Source: Pectobacterium carotovorum | Lineage (GTDB): Bacteria; Pseudomonadota; Gammaproteobacteria; Enterobacterales; Enterobacteriaceae | Length of the DNA stretch: 64,000 nt | Reading direction: 5' to 3' | Assembly: GCA_016415585.1 (NCBI GenBank) | Contig: CP066552.1 | Coordinates: forward strand, 1,674,001 to 1,738,000 | Shown: positions 44,889-54,110 of the stretch, in pieces | Layout of the letters: each line of letters opens with the position of its first letter | How positions within the stretch are numbered: position 1 is the stretch's first letter | Position numbers and translations under genes: made by a program | The notes under the pieces: model-generated | Database searches by the model: none | Seen by the model: only the letters and a program-made list of their open reading frames with translations | What the model was told of the DNA's origin: nothing

Positions 44889-46247
44889 TTACTCCTCGGT
44901 CAGCGCCAGATGCAGGCGGTCAGAAAGCGGTTTGAACAGGTAGTTGAGCAGGGAGCGTTCACCAGTACGAATGAAGGCTTCCACTGGCATGCCGGGACGA
45001 ACGTCCAGCCCGGCGAGTTGCTGCTTACCCTGTTCATCGACGTGAATGCGTAAGGTGTAATAAGGTTTTCCTGTCTGTTGTTCGACTAACTGATCGGCGC
45101 CGATCAGCGCGACAACGCCGGAAATACGCGGCGTGGTGCTTTGGTTGAACGCAGAAAACAGCAGCTCGACGGGTAGCCCGTTGCTGACTCTGTCTACCAG
45201 TTCGATAGGCAGCTGTGCGTCAATCAATAGCGGTTGCCCATCAGGAACAATCTCCATCAGCATCTGCCCGCTATTCACCACGCCGCCTTCGGTGTGCAGC
45301 GCCAGCCCGACTACCGTGCCGCTGGCAGGGGCGCGAATGTGCGTGTGCTGAAGTTCATACTCCGCCGTTTTCAGCCGCTGGGTGAGATCCTGAATGGAAC
45401 GTTGGGTATCGGCGAGCTGGGCGCGCACCTCTTTCTGATATTCGTTCTGGCGCTGCTGGATCTTTTGCTCCAGCTCGACGACCTGCTGCTGGAGCTGTAT
45501 CTGATTATTCCGTTCCTGCGCCATCGCGCCCGCTAACTGGGCGGCCTGCCGTTCGACGTCCAGCAGGCGATTACGGGCGATATAGCCTTCTTGCGCCAGC
45601 GGACGCAACCCGCGTAGCTGTTCACTGATAATCTGGAATTGCGTCTGGCTGCTGGCCAACAGCGCTTGTGATCCCTGCGACTGCGCTTTTGCCCCGATGA
45701 TGGCGGCCTGCATCGCCGCGCGTTCCTGTTGTAGCGCAGCGCGACGGCTGATGAAGAGCTGCTGCTGGGCGATCTGAATTTGTTGCGTGATGGTGCTGTG
45801 TTGCTCTGTGGGAGCAGGGAAGGCGATCGTACTGAGATCGTCGCGTTCCGCCAGCAGACGTGCTTCGCCCGCGTGCGCTTCCTGAAGCTGCGTGACGAGA
45901 TTATCGCGTTGCGCCTGAGCGGGCGTTTGGTCCAGCGTGGCAAGGATTTGCCCTGCCTGCACGTGGTCACCATCCCGTACGGTGAGCGAGGCAATGCGTC
46001 CGCTACTGACGGGCTGCACGGTTTTGCGGTTATCCGCGACGACGACCCGGCCGGATACGGCGACTCCTTTATCCAGCGGTGCCATGCCGGCCCAGAGGAG
46101 CAGGCCACCAAAGCCTGCCAGAACCAGCCAGAGGCCGTACTTCAAATAGCGTCCGGCGTCGGTGTGTAACGGCATCGCCGCGACGTTATCCGCCACCTGA
46201 GGGAGGGGCGTTGTCGGCTGTGATGTGACTTCGCGTAACGCGGACAT
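44889..46247 (-). CDS. hasE: HasE, type I secretion membrane fusion protein
   Basis: A 452-residue HlyD/PrtE-type adaptor: a short cytoplasmic N-terminus, one membrane helix (about 31-51), a biotinyl-lipoyl-like domain (GRIASLTVRDGDHVQAGQIL), a long coiled-coil hairpin (about 100-300) and a beta-barrel end (RIHVDEQGKQQLAGLDVRPG). It bridges the ATPase and the TolC-like channel. It stands between the ATPase gene (64 bases upstream) and the channel gene. Confidence 0.9.
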   Translation of the reverse strand: MSALREVTSQPTTPLPQVADNVAAMPLHTDAGRYLKYGLWLVLAGFGGLLLWAGMAPLDKGVAVSGRVVVADNRKTVQPVSSGRIASLTVRDGDHVQAGQILATLDQTPAQAQRDNLVTQLQEAHAGEARLLAERDDLSTIAFPAPTEQHSTITQQIQIAQQQLFISRRAALQQERAAMQAAIIGAKAQSQGSQALLASSQTQFQIISEQLRGLRPLAQEGYIARNRLLDVERQAAQLAGAMAQERNNQIQLQQQVVELEQKIQQRQNEYQKEVRAQLADTQRSIQDLTQRLKTAEYELQHTHIRAPASGTVVGLALHTEGGVVNSGQMLMEIVPDGQPLLIDAQLPIELVDRVSNGLPVELLFSAFNQSTTPRISGVVALIGADQLVEQQTGKPYYTLRIHVDEQGKQQLAGLDVRPGMPVEAFIRTGERSLLNYLFKPLSDRLHLALTEE

Positions 46248-46311
46248 GGTTATCCTCTTCTTTCCGTGATGCTGTTCTGACGACAGACGTTTGCTATCAG
46301 TGGGCTGAATT

Positions 46312-48159
46312 TCATTTATCCGGTACGGCGCGGCGAGACGCCGGTGCGCTGTACACCATACTTAGCCCGGCTGAACTCGGTTCCTTTGGGATAAAGGCAT
46401 TTGCGGCGTCGGCTGTCTTAACTGGCGCAGGTTTCACGCTGGGTGATGTGGCGATAGGAGCCTTGGCGGGCTTGGCGCGCTGTAGTTCTTTCAGCACCTG
46501 CTCTGTTGCACCGAAATACTGGATTTGTCCGGCGCGTAGGACTAACAGCTTGTTGGCGCAGGAAAGTAGTGCGGGTTTGTGCGTGATCAGCACCTGTGTG
46601 CTTTTGGCTTCCTGTTGGGCGGCAATCGCGGCCAATAAGGCTTTCTCGCCGTCGTCATCCAGGCTGGCATTCGGTTCGTCCATCACAATCAGGCGCGGCT
46701 GGTTGTAAATAGTTCTGGCCAGGGCGACACGTTGCTTCTGACCACCGGACAGCCCGGCACCGCCTTCACCCAGCAGCGTATCGTAGCCCTGCGGCAGCCG
46801 CAGAATCATCTCGTGAACGCCCGCTGTGACGGCGGCGGAAACGATCTTTTCTGCATCTGGCTGAGTGAAGCGGGCGATGTTTTCGGCAATCGTCCCGCTG
46901 AAAAGCTGAACATCCTGCGGCAGATAGCCGACGAAGCGACCCAAATCGGCTTTGTCCCACTGGTGCATGTCTGCGCCGTCCAGCCTGACTTTGCCACCGA
47001 GGGCGGGCATGGCGGCAACCAACAGACGGGCAAGGGTGGATTTACCTGAGCCCGAAGGCCCTAACACGCCGAGTACATCGCCGGGAGCCAGTTCAAACGT
47101 GATATTGGCGAGTATGGGGGTACGCGTGTTGGGTGCGTTGGCGCTGAGCTGTTCCACCTGAAGTTTGCCTTCAGGTGCGGGCAGCGCCATGCCAGCGGGA
47201 CGCGCCGGGTGATTATCGAGTAAGAGATTGACACGCTGCCAGGCGAGACGTGCCTGCATCCACTGTTTCCAGACGCCAATGATCTGATCGATCGGGCTGA
47301 GTACGCGACCCACCAGAATGGAGCCCGCAATCATCATGCCGGGTGTGATATCGCCCTTGACGGCCAGCAGTGCGCCCAGACCCAGCATCAGCGACTGAAG
47401 CGCCAATCGGGTGCTTTTCGTCAGTGAAGTAATGTTGGCGCTCTTTTCGCTGGCAACATTCTGATAATAGAGAAAAGATTTGTGCTGCGTCAGCCAGCGT
47501 TCGCGCATGGCGGGCAGCATTCCCATCGCTTCGATGGCATCAGCGTTACGCAGGTTAGCGTTGGCCTGTTGCGTCGCCTGAACGGTGTTTTGTGCGGCTA
47601 AGGCCAAGGGTTCGCGAGTGAGTTTTTGATTCAGCCAGGCCAGCACTATCAGGATGATTGCCCCCGCCAGCGCCATCACGCCCAGCCAAGGATGAAGTAA
47701 GAAGATCACCAGAAGATAGACCGGAAACCACGGCGCATCAAAGAAGGCGAACAGCGCGTTTCCGGTGGCGAACTGGCGCAGGGCGGTAAGGTCGTTTAAG
47801 GCTTGTCCGGCTCCCGCCGTTCCATTCTTGAGATTGCTTTCAAACGCTGCATTGTAGATGCGCTGATTCAGGCGCATGTCCATCTGCGTCCCGAGGCGGA
47901 TCACCACGGCGCTGCGTATCCACTCTAGCAATCCCATCAGTAAAAACAGGCCCAGCATAATGATCGTCAGCATCGCCAGCGTCATGGTGCTGCTGGACGG
48001 CAGTACGCGGTCATAAACCTGGAGCATATAAATCGCCGGTGCCAGCATCAGCAGGTTGATGACGGCGCTGAACAGGCCAATTCCCCAAAATCCCTGACGG
48101 TAGGCGGCCAGCGCGTCAATAATCTCCCGGCCTGATGAAGCCGGATGGGATGTGGGCAT
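46312..48159 (-). CDS. hasD: HasD, type I secretion ABC ATPase/permease
   Basis: A 615-residue half-transporter of the PrtD/HasD type without the C39-like domain. Six helices lie within residues 20-300. Walker A GPSGSGKS (367-374), signature LSGGQ (470-474) and Walker B VMDEP (about 492-496) follow. The last 50 residues form a proline/alanine-rich extension. The start at 48159 has AAGGA seven bases upstream; an in-frame extension to 48213 lacks such support. It recognises the C-terminal signal of HasA. The gap to hasA contains a stem-loop and a short repeat. Confidence 0.9.
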   Translation of the reverse strand: MPTSHPASSGREIIDALAAYRQGFWGIGLFSAVINLLMLAPAIYMLQVYDRVLPSSSTMTLAMLTIIMLGLFLLMGLLEWIRSAVVIRLGTQMDMRLNQRIYNAAFESNLKNGTAGAGQALNDLTALRQFATGNALFAFFDAPWFPVYLLVIFLLHPWLGVMALAGAIILIVLAWLNQKLTREPLALAAQNTVQATQQANANLRNADAIEAMGMLPAMRERWLTQHKSFLYYQNVASEKSANITSLTKSTRLALQSLMLGLGALLAVKGDITPGMMIAGSILVGRVLSPIDQIIGVWKQWMQARLAWQRVNLLLDNHPARPAGMALPAPEGKLQVEQLSANAPNTRTPILANITFELAPGDVLGVLGPSGSGKSTLARLLVAAMPALGGKVRLDGADMHQWDKADLGRFVGYLPQDVQLFSGTIAENIARFTQPDAEKIVSAAVTAGVHEMILRLPQGYDTLLGEGGAGLSGGQKQRVALARTIYNQPRLIVMDEPNASLDDDGEKALLAAIAAQQEAKSTQVLITHKPALLSCANKLLVLRAGQIQYFGATEQVLKELQRAKPAKAPIATSPSVKPAPVKTADAANAFIPKEPSSAGLSMVYSAPASRRAVPDK

Positions 48160-48296
48160 GGGATGTTCCTTCTTCAATAAAGTGCCATCGTTCTCACCGT
48201 GGTATCCCCACAAGGTGGAAGAGGGAGGCGGTTAGCCGTACCGCTATTGACGCGGTTTGCCAACGGTTATTACACTCACTAGACCGTCGCGGTGCC

Positions 48297-48350
48297 GTGC
48301 CCGCCATACTTCACGCTGCATCCGTGCAACGCGAAATATTTAGGGTATAT
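48297..48350. repeat. Minimal copy of the modular repeat between hasA and hasD
   Basis: About 54 bases containing CCCGCCATACTTCACGCTGCA and TGCAACGCGAAATATTTAGGGTATA (quoted by their ends CATACTTCACG and ATATTTAGGGTATA), i.e. both termini with almost no interior. It lies in the hasA-hasD spacer. Confidence 0.6.
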
Positions 48351-48380
48351 ACTCTCTCCGTACCGCGACGGTGTTCACTC

Positions 48381-48412
48381 AAACGGCTAAAAGCGTCATC
48401 TTTTAGCCGTTT
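48381..48412 (-). terminator. Strong stem-loop directly after hasA
   Basis: AAACGGCTAAAAG (48381-48393) pairs perfectly with CTTTTAGCCGTTT (48400-48412) over six bases, starting two bases after the hasA stop on the minus strand. A short T run follows. It can act as a partial terminator or as an mRNA 3'-end stabiliser, giving more HasA than exporter. Confidence 0.7.
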
Positions 48413-48414
48413 TC

Positions 48415-49032
48415 TTATGCCGCCAGCAGATCGGCCGTTTCGGCGACGCCAACTACGTCAACCACGGTATCGGCAGAAAGTGCGGCATCGGCGGTCGCCG
48501 TGGCGAAGCTCAGGCTATCCAGGCTCGCGTTAATATCGATACCCGCATTGGTCAGCGCAGTCAGCAGCGGCTGAACCTGTCCGCTCATCAGACCGTAAAT
48601 CACGTCATGCACCACGCCGCGATCGCTAACGGTCTGGTTGGCAATATCAGTGGAGAGATCCAGCCCGCTGAAGGTCACTTCCGGTTCAGCAAGAGAATAC
48701 GTGGTACCAGCCGTGGTGCCGCCTTGCAGGACATTACCGAATGACAGGCTGTCCAACTGACCCCACAGCGTGTGGGCAGGAGGGGAGAAGAGGCTATAGG
48801 TCAGATCGCCGCCTGCAATGAGCGCGGAGAAATCGTTCTGCGTACTCGTGATCGCATATTGAGTACCGTCTATAAAGGTGTCGCCGCCGTAAAAGCCCCC
48901 AGTATTATTGCCACCGACTTGTGTGTTACCCGCGGTATGATTAACGTCACCAAACGCTGCCGACCATTCAGTCAGGTAGCTGGCAATGCTGTAATTGGCA
49001 TAGTAGGCATCGTAGGTAATTGCAAAACTCAT
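48415..49032 (-). CDS. hasA: HasA haemophore
   Basis: A 205-residue secreted haem-binding protein without N-terminal signal peptide. It resembles Serratia HasA throughout: GDVNHT with the haem-ligand His at residue 32, DLTYSLFSPPAH with the ligand Tyr at 79 and its partner His at 87, and VVHDVIYGLMSGQ. The C-terminal DLLAA matches the ELLAA-type export signal read by HasD. GAGGA precedes the ATG. HasA takes haem from host proteins and hands it to HasR. Confidence 0.95.
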   Translation of the reverse strand: MSFAITYDAYYANYSIASYLTEWSAAFGDVNHTAGNTQVGGNNTGGFYGGDTFIDGTQYAITSTQNDFSALIAGGDLTYSLFSPPAHTLWGQLDSLSFGNVLQGGTTAGTTYSLAEPEVTFSGLDLSTDIANQTVSDRGVVHDVIYGLMSGQVQPLLTALTNAGIDINASLDSLSFATATADAALSADTVVDVVGVAETADLLAA

Positions 49033-49149
49033 AATAGATTCCTCATTAACTAGCGATCTACAGGCACGGTCATCCGTGTCTGTCGTAAAAGAGGATGAGC
49101 CCTCCCATCCCCTTTGTTTTCCTGCCTCCCGCGTGGGGAAACAGAGAAA

Positions 49150-51828
49150 TTAGAATCTGTACTCCACGCCAGCCTGCACCGTTCTTCCTCGGCTTGGCGT
49201 GTAACCCAGTGATTCGCCATAGCTCACGACGTAAGTACGGTTAGCGATATTCTCGACGGAACCGCGCACCGTCAGGCTGTCGGTCAGACGATAGCTGGCG
49301 TACAGATCGTAAACTTCATATTTGGGCCAGTCGGCTAAATAGGCGGAATTGGCCGGTGCGGCAGCATCCTGATAGCCGGGAGCAAAACGCATCGTGACCC
49401 CCATATCCAGCTTGCGGTCGAAGACGCGCGTCCCCAGCGTGACGGAACCGCGGTCGCCCGGCAGATAGGCGGCGTTGCTGAATAACAGCGTTTTCTGGCA
49501 AGAGGCATCGCTGGCTGTGGTATCGACAGGCGTGGAGTAGTAGTTGCCTCGGGAACCACCGACGGTTGTGACGCCGCCCATCCAGGCCACCGGCGCACAG
49601 AAATCGTTATTGCCGATCATGTGGGTGTAGGTGGCATCGACATATAAAAAGCCCGCGTCGTAATTAAGCTGGTATTCCATGCCGCGAAATCGACTCTTCG
49701 CCAGATTGTTTTGGAACACGGAATTACTGAGGGAATAGCCGTTATAGCCCGGCTTATTGCGCGCGCCGTTCAGGCTGATGTAGTTGTTTATCCTAGTGTC
49801 GAAATAGGACACCTTGGTGACCAGCCTGTCGCCGTCAGTGAACAATTCTGGTTTCTGAATATTGAACCCGACCTCCCAGGCGCGGGAACGCTCCGGCTTA
49901 AGGTTGGGGTTCGGATAGAGGTAATAGTTGCCTGCGCTGTAGGTGCCGTTGGCAAAGGTTTCGCTGACTGATGGTGGTCGCCAGGATAGGCCATAGCTGG
50001 TGTACAGCTGTAGCCATTCAACGCCGGGGCGGACGCCAGCAAACAGCGTGGGGGACAGCTTGCCGTGTTCGTCATCGACATTCCAATCCTGCGTGGTGGT
50101 CACGAACGGCGGGCAGAGCGCGATCGACCGTGCAGTGCAGGGATTGGTGACGGTATAGGGGATTTCCCGATAGCTGATGCTGGTGGTGCCGCGTAACCGA
50201 TAGCGATCGTAACGTAGGCCGCCTTGCAGCGTTATCCATTCGTCGTACGCGTAATTCAGATTCGCGAACAGACTGGCCATTGCACGGTTTCCTTCCGGAG
50301 TGGCGTTACTGGCTGTGCTATTGGTGCTGTCCGTGGTGATCTTGTCGTAATAGAAGTCTAGCCCGTAGTCGGCTTTCAGATCGTGCGCGCCCTGCTGCCA
50401 CAGCGTTGAGGTGTTTTGCGCTTGTGCCCCGTAGGTGCGTAACCGCGTGCTCTCGTGATACGCGCTGGTATTAGAGAGGGCATAGTTATTGGTGTCGTTA
50501 TTGGTATCGGCGTAATAAATCTTGGCCTTAAAATCCAGCCAGCGCTGGTTGTCTGGCTTCAGGCTGTAATCCAGCGCGGTACTGCGCGCCATAATCTCGC
50601 TGTGCCCGCTGGCCTTCCAACCCAGTTCAGTATTGGAAAGGTTGGACAACGTTCCGGCGTTTTCAGAAGAGGTTTGCGTTTGCATATAGCTGAGCTGGAA
50701 GCGCTGGTTAGCAGGCAGGTTCCAGCCGATTTTCGCCAGCCGCGAGCGCATGGTGTAGGCCGCGCTGGTCACTTTCTGATGCTTTAAGTTATTGGCCCAC
50801 GCTTCGTAATTACTTGAATTGCCAGGGATACGGATATTACCGAGGTTGCCATCATTGCCCGGCCAGTAATTGCCCAGATGGCGCTCGCTGGCACCGACCA
50901 GAATGTCGCCGCGTTCGTTACCCAGTGCGAGTATGCCGCTGCCGATAAAATGTGTTCCGTTGTCGCCGGTGCTGGCGTGCAGCTTTCCACCCAGCTCTTT
51001 ACCCGGGGCGAGAAAATCGTGGGCGTTGACGGTATTAAATGTGGCGACGCCGCCCAATGTTCCCGCGCTGCCCATCACGTTTGTCGCGCCTTTTTCAATC
51101 GTCGCGCCGGAGAGCAACTCCGAATCGATATACATCTGTCCGTTGCGCTGACCGTAGCCAGTTTTTTGAAAATTCTGCCGCACGCCGTCAATGTTCATAT
51201 TCACGCGACCGAAGTCCTGTATTCCGCGAATGTTGACCGATAGCGAAGGGTCCTGCTGGCTGACGCTGGAGTAAACGCCAGCGGACTGCTCCAGCATATC
51301 AGCGGCGTGGCGGGAAGGGCGGTTATCCATCTGCTCGCGTGAAATGACGCTGATGGCGCGCGGCTGTTCATAGATCCAGTCGCCCGGATTGGCGACGGTA
51401 AATGCGCGAACTGTCATCACGTCGTCTATTTTTGCCGTATCGACGTTGACTGAACGAGGGCGCAGGGTAATGACGCCATTGCTGCCGATCTGAAAATCGA
51501 CTGGGTTGGCACCGATCAACTGACGTAATCCTTGCTCTGGTGTGAAACGCCCTTGAAGCGCGGCTGCCTGCATGTTTTCCAGTTTAACGTCGGCAAAAAA
51601 GACCTGTAGCCCCGCCTGTTCGGCGAAACGCAGCAACGCGCTGCTCAACGGCTGCGCACTGATGGAAAAGGCGGAGCTTTGACGAGCCGCTTCCTGAACG
51701 CTGGCTGCCTGCGTTTCTGCTTGCGCATAGTGGAGCGAGCCAGACAACGACAGTGCGATGCCGACGGCAAGAGAAAGTGGATTACGTTGTAATAAGCGGC
51801 TGTCTTGCTGTTGTGTTCTTTTAAACAT
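49150..51828 (-). CDS. hasR: HasR TonB-dependent haemophore receptor
   Basis: An 892-residue receptor: a signal peptide to about residue 37, an STN signalling domain (about 53-122), a TonB box/plug region, and a 22-strand barrel ending in ..VQAGVEYRF. The SAGNYYLYPNPNLKPERSRA segment (NPNL) with an upstream WRPP is the usual haem-receptor motif. It takes up haem from HasA and signals to the anti-sigma HasS through its STN domain. It has its own leader with a Fur box, 259 bases after hasS. Confidence 0.93.
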   Translation of the reverse strand: MFKRTQQQDSRLLQRNPLSLAVGIALSLSGSLHYAQAETQAASVQEAARQSSAFSISAQPLSSALLRFAEQAGLQVFFADVKLENMQAAALQGRFTPEQGLRQLIGANPVDFQIGSNGVITLRPRSVNVDTAKIDDVMTVRAFTVANPGDWIYEQPRAISVISREQMDNRPSRHAADMLEQSAGVYSSVSQQDPSLSVNIRGIQDFGRVNMNIDGVRQNFQKTGYGQRNGQMYIDSELLSGATIEKGATNVMGSAGTLGGVATFNTVNAHDFLAPGKELGGKLHASTGDNGTHFIGSGILALGNERGDILVGASERHLGNYWPGNDGNLGNIRIPGNSSNYEAWANNLKHQKVTSAAYTMRSRLAKIGWNLPANQRFQLSYMQTQTSSENAGTLSNLSNTELGWKASGHSEIMARSTALDYSLKPDNQRWLDFKAKIYYADTNNDTNNYALSNTSAYHESTRLRTYGAQAQNTSTLWQQGAHDLKADYGLDFYYDKITTDSTNSTASNATPEGNRAMASLFANLNYAYDEWITLQGGLRYDRYRLRGTTSISYREIPYTVTNPCTARSIALCPPFVTTTQDWNVDDEHGKLSPTLFAGVRPGVEWLQLYTSYGLSWRPPSVSETFANGTYSAGNYYLYPNPNLKPERSRAWEVGFNIQKPELFTDGDRLVTKVSYFDTRINNYISLNGARNKPGYNGYSLSNSVFQNNLAKSRFRGMEYQLNYDAGFLYVDATYTHMIGNNDFCAPVAWMGGVTTVGGSRGNYYSTPVDTTASDASCQKTLLFSNAAYLPGDRGSVTLGTRVFDRKLDMGVTMRFAPGYQDAAAPANSAYLADWPKYEVYDLYASYRLTDSLTVRGSVENIANRTYVVSYGESLGYTPSRGRTVQAGVEYRF

Positions 51829-51907
51829 TTTTCGCCTGGTCTGCCATCCGTTAAATCATCAATAAGCATTAATAAACAAAGGGATAATTAGCCCTCTTTT
51901 TCTTAAT

Positions 51908-51932
51908 GAAAATGATAATAAAAATCATTACC
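51908..51932. promoter_or_regulatory. Fur-like box upstream of hasR
   Basis: GAAAATGATAATAAAAATCATTACC contains ATGATAAT and AATCATT arms of the Fur consensus. It is 80 bases before the hasR ATG on the minus strand, a promoter position. Iron repression of hasR is established in Serratia. Confidence 0.65.
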
Positions 51933-52087
51933 TAAATATGAAGACGGCTGAGATGACAGAACCCGTAAAAAATATTTAAATTTTTTTCTCCGGTGCGTTG
52001 CTGCCTTGTGAACGTAAGGGGAAATTATGCGTGATTACCATTCCTGAGCAGCATGGCAGGAGTGGGGAAGGCTGGTGGGAGAAAGGA

Positions 52088-53041
52088 TCAGTACAGAACC
52101 GTGACGCCGGGGAGTGAAACGGTTTTGGCACCCAGTTCGGTAGCGATGGTTTGCAATGCGCCATCCAGCTCGTTCAGCGAAAAAATGCCGCTGACCTGGC
52201 GCTGATGCAACGCTGATGTGGGGATGACGATCGTACCCGCGCGGTACTGATTGATACGTGCAATCACGATAGCCAGCGGCTGTTGATCAAAAATTAGCAG
52301 GCCGCGCCGCCAGTCACCGCGCTCGCGACTATTCCAACCGGGGAGGCGAGTCATCCCTTGTTCGGTATAGCGTGCCGCCTGTTGCTCATCAAGCCGCAGC
52401 GCTTGCCCGTTTGCCGTTACCTGAACGCTGTGCTCCACCACGCCGACGGTCGTGGTCTGTGATGAATTTTGCACGATGAACTGCGTGCCTAGCGCCTGTG
52501 TGGTGCCCGATGCCGCATCGACTAGGAAAGGCCGTTTTTCCTGTGTCGTCATCGGTGCGACGGTGAACCAGGCCGAGCCTTGCAGCAGCGTGACGCGCCG
52601 TTCTTGTGGCGTATAGGCGAGCGAAATGGCGCTGCCTGCATCCATATCAACCTCACTGCCGTCCGGCAGCGTAACGTGTTTGACCTGATGTGCCGCATGA
52701 TAATCCGAGCGCAGCATGAGGATGCCGTCGGAAATCCACGTCGCACCGAGACTGAAGCCCAGTAGCAGCAAGGCGGCGATTTTCCACTGTGTTGCGCGGT
52801 TAACGCGCCTGATGAGAAAGGTTGCTGGCGGCTGTGGTTGCAGCACCTGCCGTTGCTCGGCGCTGAGCGACCCAAGCCCATGCCAGAGCATCCCTGCCTG
52901 TTCCAGCGCGTGGTGATGGCGCGGATCCTGTGCCAGCCAATGTTGGAATGTCAGTTCCTGTTCATCGTCCAGCGGCGCTTCGGCCAAACGGATGGCCCAG
53001 CGTGCTGCCTGCTGTTGGATTTCAGGAGGATAATCGTTCAT
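52088..53041 (-). CDS. hasS: HasS, FecR-type anti-sigma factor
   Basis: A 317-residue FecR-family protein: an N-terminal cytoplasmic sigma-binding region with the WAIRLAEAPLDDEQELTFQHW helix (given here by WAIRLAEAPL), one membrane helix at about 93-110 (WKIAALLLLGFSLGATWI), and a periplasmic FecR/STN-binding domain (VTLPDGSEVDMDAGSAISL). It keeps HasI silent until HasR is loaded with haem. It follows hasI by 99 bases. Confidence 0.88.
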   Translation of the reverse strand: MNDYPPEIQQQAARWAIRLAEAPLDDEQELTFQHWLAQDPRHHHALEQAGMLWHGLGSLSAEQRQVLQPQPPATFLIRRVNRATQWKIAALLLLGFSLGATWISDGILMLRSDYHAAHQVKHVTLPDGSEVDMDAGSAISLAYTPQERRVTLLQGSAWFTVAPMTTQEKRPFLVDAASGTTQALGTQFIVQNSSQTTTVGVVEHSVQVTANGQALRLDEQQAARYTEQGMTRLPGWNSRERGDWRRGLLIFDQQPLAIVIARINQYRAGTIVIPTSALHQRQVSGIFSLNELDGALQTIATELGAKTVSLPGVTVLY

Positions 53042-53140
53042 GTTGTAGGCCTGGAATATGTAGGGTCTCTAAATACGTAGACGTTTGACGGCAATAAACC
53101 CGTAAATAATTTGTGATTATTTCACGATGGGCGACGCGTT

Positions 53141-53650
53141 TCACGAGGCGCGGATCGTCATCATCGCGTTCAGCGTCATGGCAAGATGCTTCTCAACGGT
53201 GCTGAGGGAAATCTCCAACTGCTGAGCAATTTGCGCCTGCGTCATGTGTTCAAACCGATGCAGATGAAATATCAGCTGTGTGCGTTCCGGCAGCGTCGCC
53301 AGTACCTTTGCCAGACGCTCCAGCTCCTGTTGCGCGATGGCCGTTTGATCGAGTTGGGGAGCGGCATCCGGCAGGTATTCCAGTGTCGTTTCTACGTCGT
53401 CAACGGACGTCGCCATCTGCCAGCGCTGCTGGTGACGGACATGATCAAGCAGCAAATTATTTGCTGTCTTATAGAGATACGCCTTCTTGTCGTCTACATC
53501 ATCTTGCTGTTCCAGCCGTTGTGCCAACCGTAAAAAACTCTCTTGCACCAGATCTGCCGCTGCCTGAGGGTCGCGCAGTTTATGATTGAGATAGCGTTCC
53601 AACCGTTCTGCATAGTGGTTGAACAGCATTCTGAGTTCAGACTCTGACAT
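53141..53650 (-). CDS. hasI: HasI, ECF sigma factor
   Basis: A 169-residue FecI-type sigma factor. Region 2 contains LVQESFLRLAQRL and YLYKTANNLLLDHVR; region 4 contains QAQIAQQLEISLSTVEKHLA. It should direct transcription of hasR and downstream genes when haem is present. The only good Fur palindrome upstream is 340 bases away, beyond a repeat insertion. Confidence 0.9.
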   Translation of the reverse strand: MSESELRMLFNHYAERLERYLNHKLRDPQAAADLVQESFLRLAQRLEQQDDVDDKKAYLYKTANNLLLDHVRHQQRWQMATSVDDVETTLEYLPDAAPQLDQTAIAQQELERLAKVLATLPERTQLIFHLHRFEHMTQAQIAQQLEISLSTVEKHLAMTLNAMMTIRAS

Positions 53651-53771
53651 GCCAACGTCCCGTCAGGTGACCTTCCCGCCGACTCTGCGGCAACAGAACC
53701 CCTTTTCCTTGCCACGGCGCTATCCATAGCGATCCTGTCCGTTGATATCGACGGGGTAAGGCCCTGAGTAA

Positions 53772-53974
53772 TATACCCGTCATATTTCAAGCAGCTCGTG
53801 CGTTGGCCGCATTACTCGGCACACTTGCGTGTCCCTCGCCCCATTGGGGCCGCTGCAAGCAGCGTTCAAACCAGCCTCTGGCAGGTTTGTCAGTCACCCG
53901 AATCACTTACTTATGTAAGCTCATCGGGATTCCCTCTCTTGCCGCCTTCACGCAACTTGAATTATTTAGGGTAC
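53772..53974. repeat. Long copy of the modular repeat upstream of hasI
   Basis: About 203 bases from TATACCCGTCATATTTCAAG to AACTTGAATTATTTAGGGTA. It carries the CGCCCCATTGGGGCCGC hairpin, the CTGCAAGCAGCG segment, the CCAGCCTCTGGCAGG hairpin and the TCACCCGAATCACTTACTTA..GCTCATCGGGA module, in the same order as the copy at 35779. Confidence 0.8.
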
Positions 53975-53988
53975 AAATTTAATGTAAT

Positions 53989-54003
53989 TGATAATTATTA
54001 TCA
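53989..54003. promoter_or_regulatory. Perfect 7-1-7 Fur palindrome
   Basis: TGATAAT-T-ATTATCA is a perfect inverted repeat matching the Fur 7-1-7 model. It lies 340 bases from hasI (minus strand) with a repeat element in between, and 107 bases before the small plus-strand gene at 54111. It could serve either gene. Confidence 0.75.
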
Positions 54004-54110
54004 CATATGACGAACCGGAAAGCAGAGTTAAATCTTCTTCAGATTGGCGGATTTTCGTCATCGACTACACTTATCTTTGCTGGCTTATTATTTAATCAGG
54101 AGATACAGAG

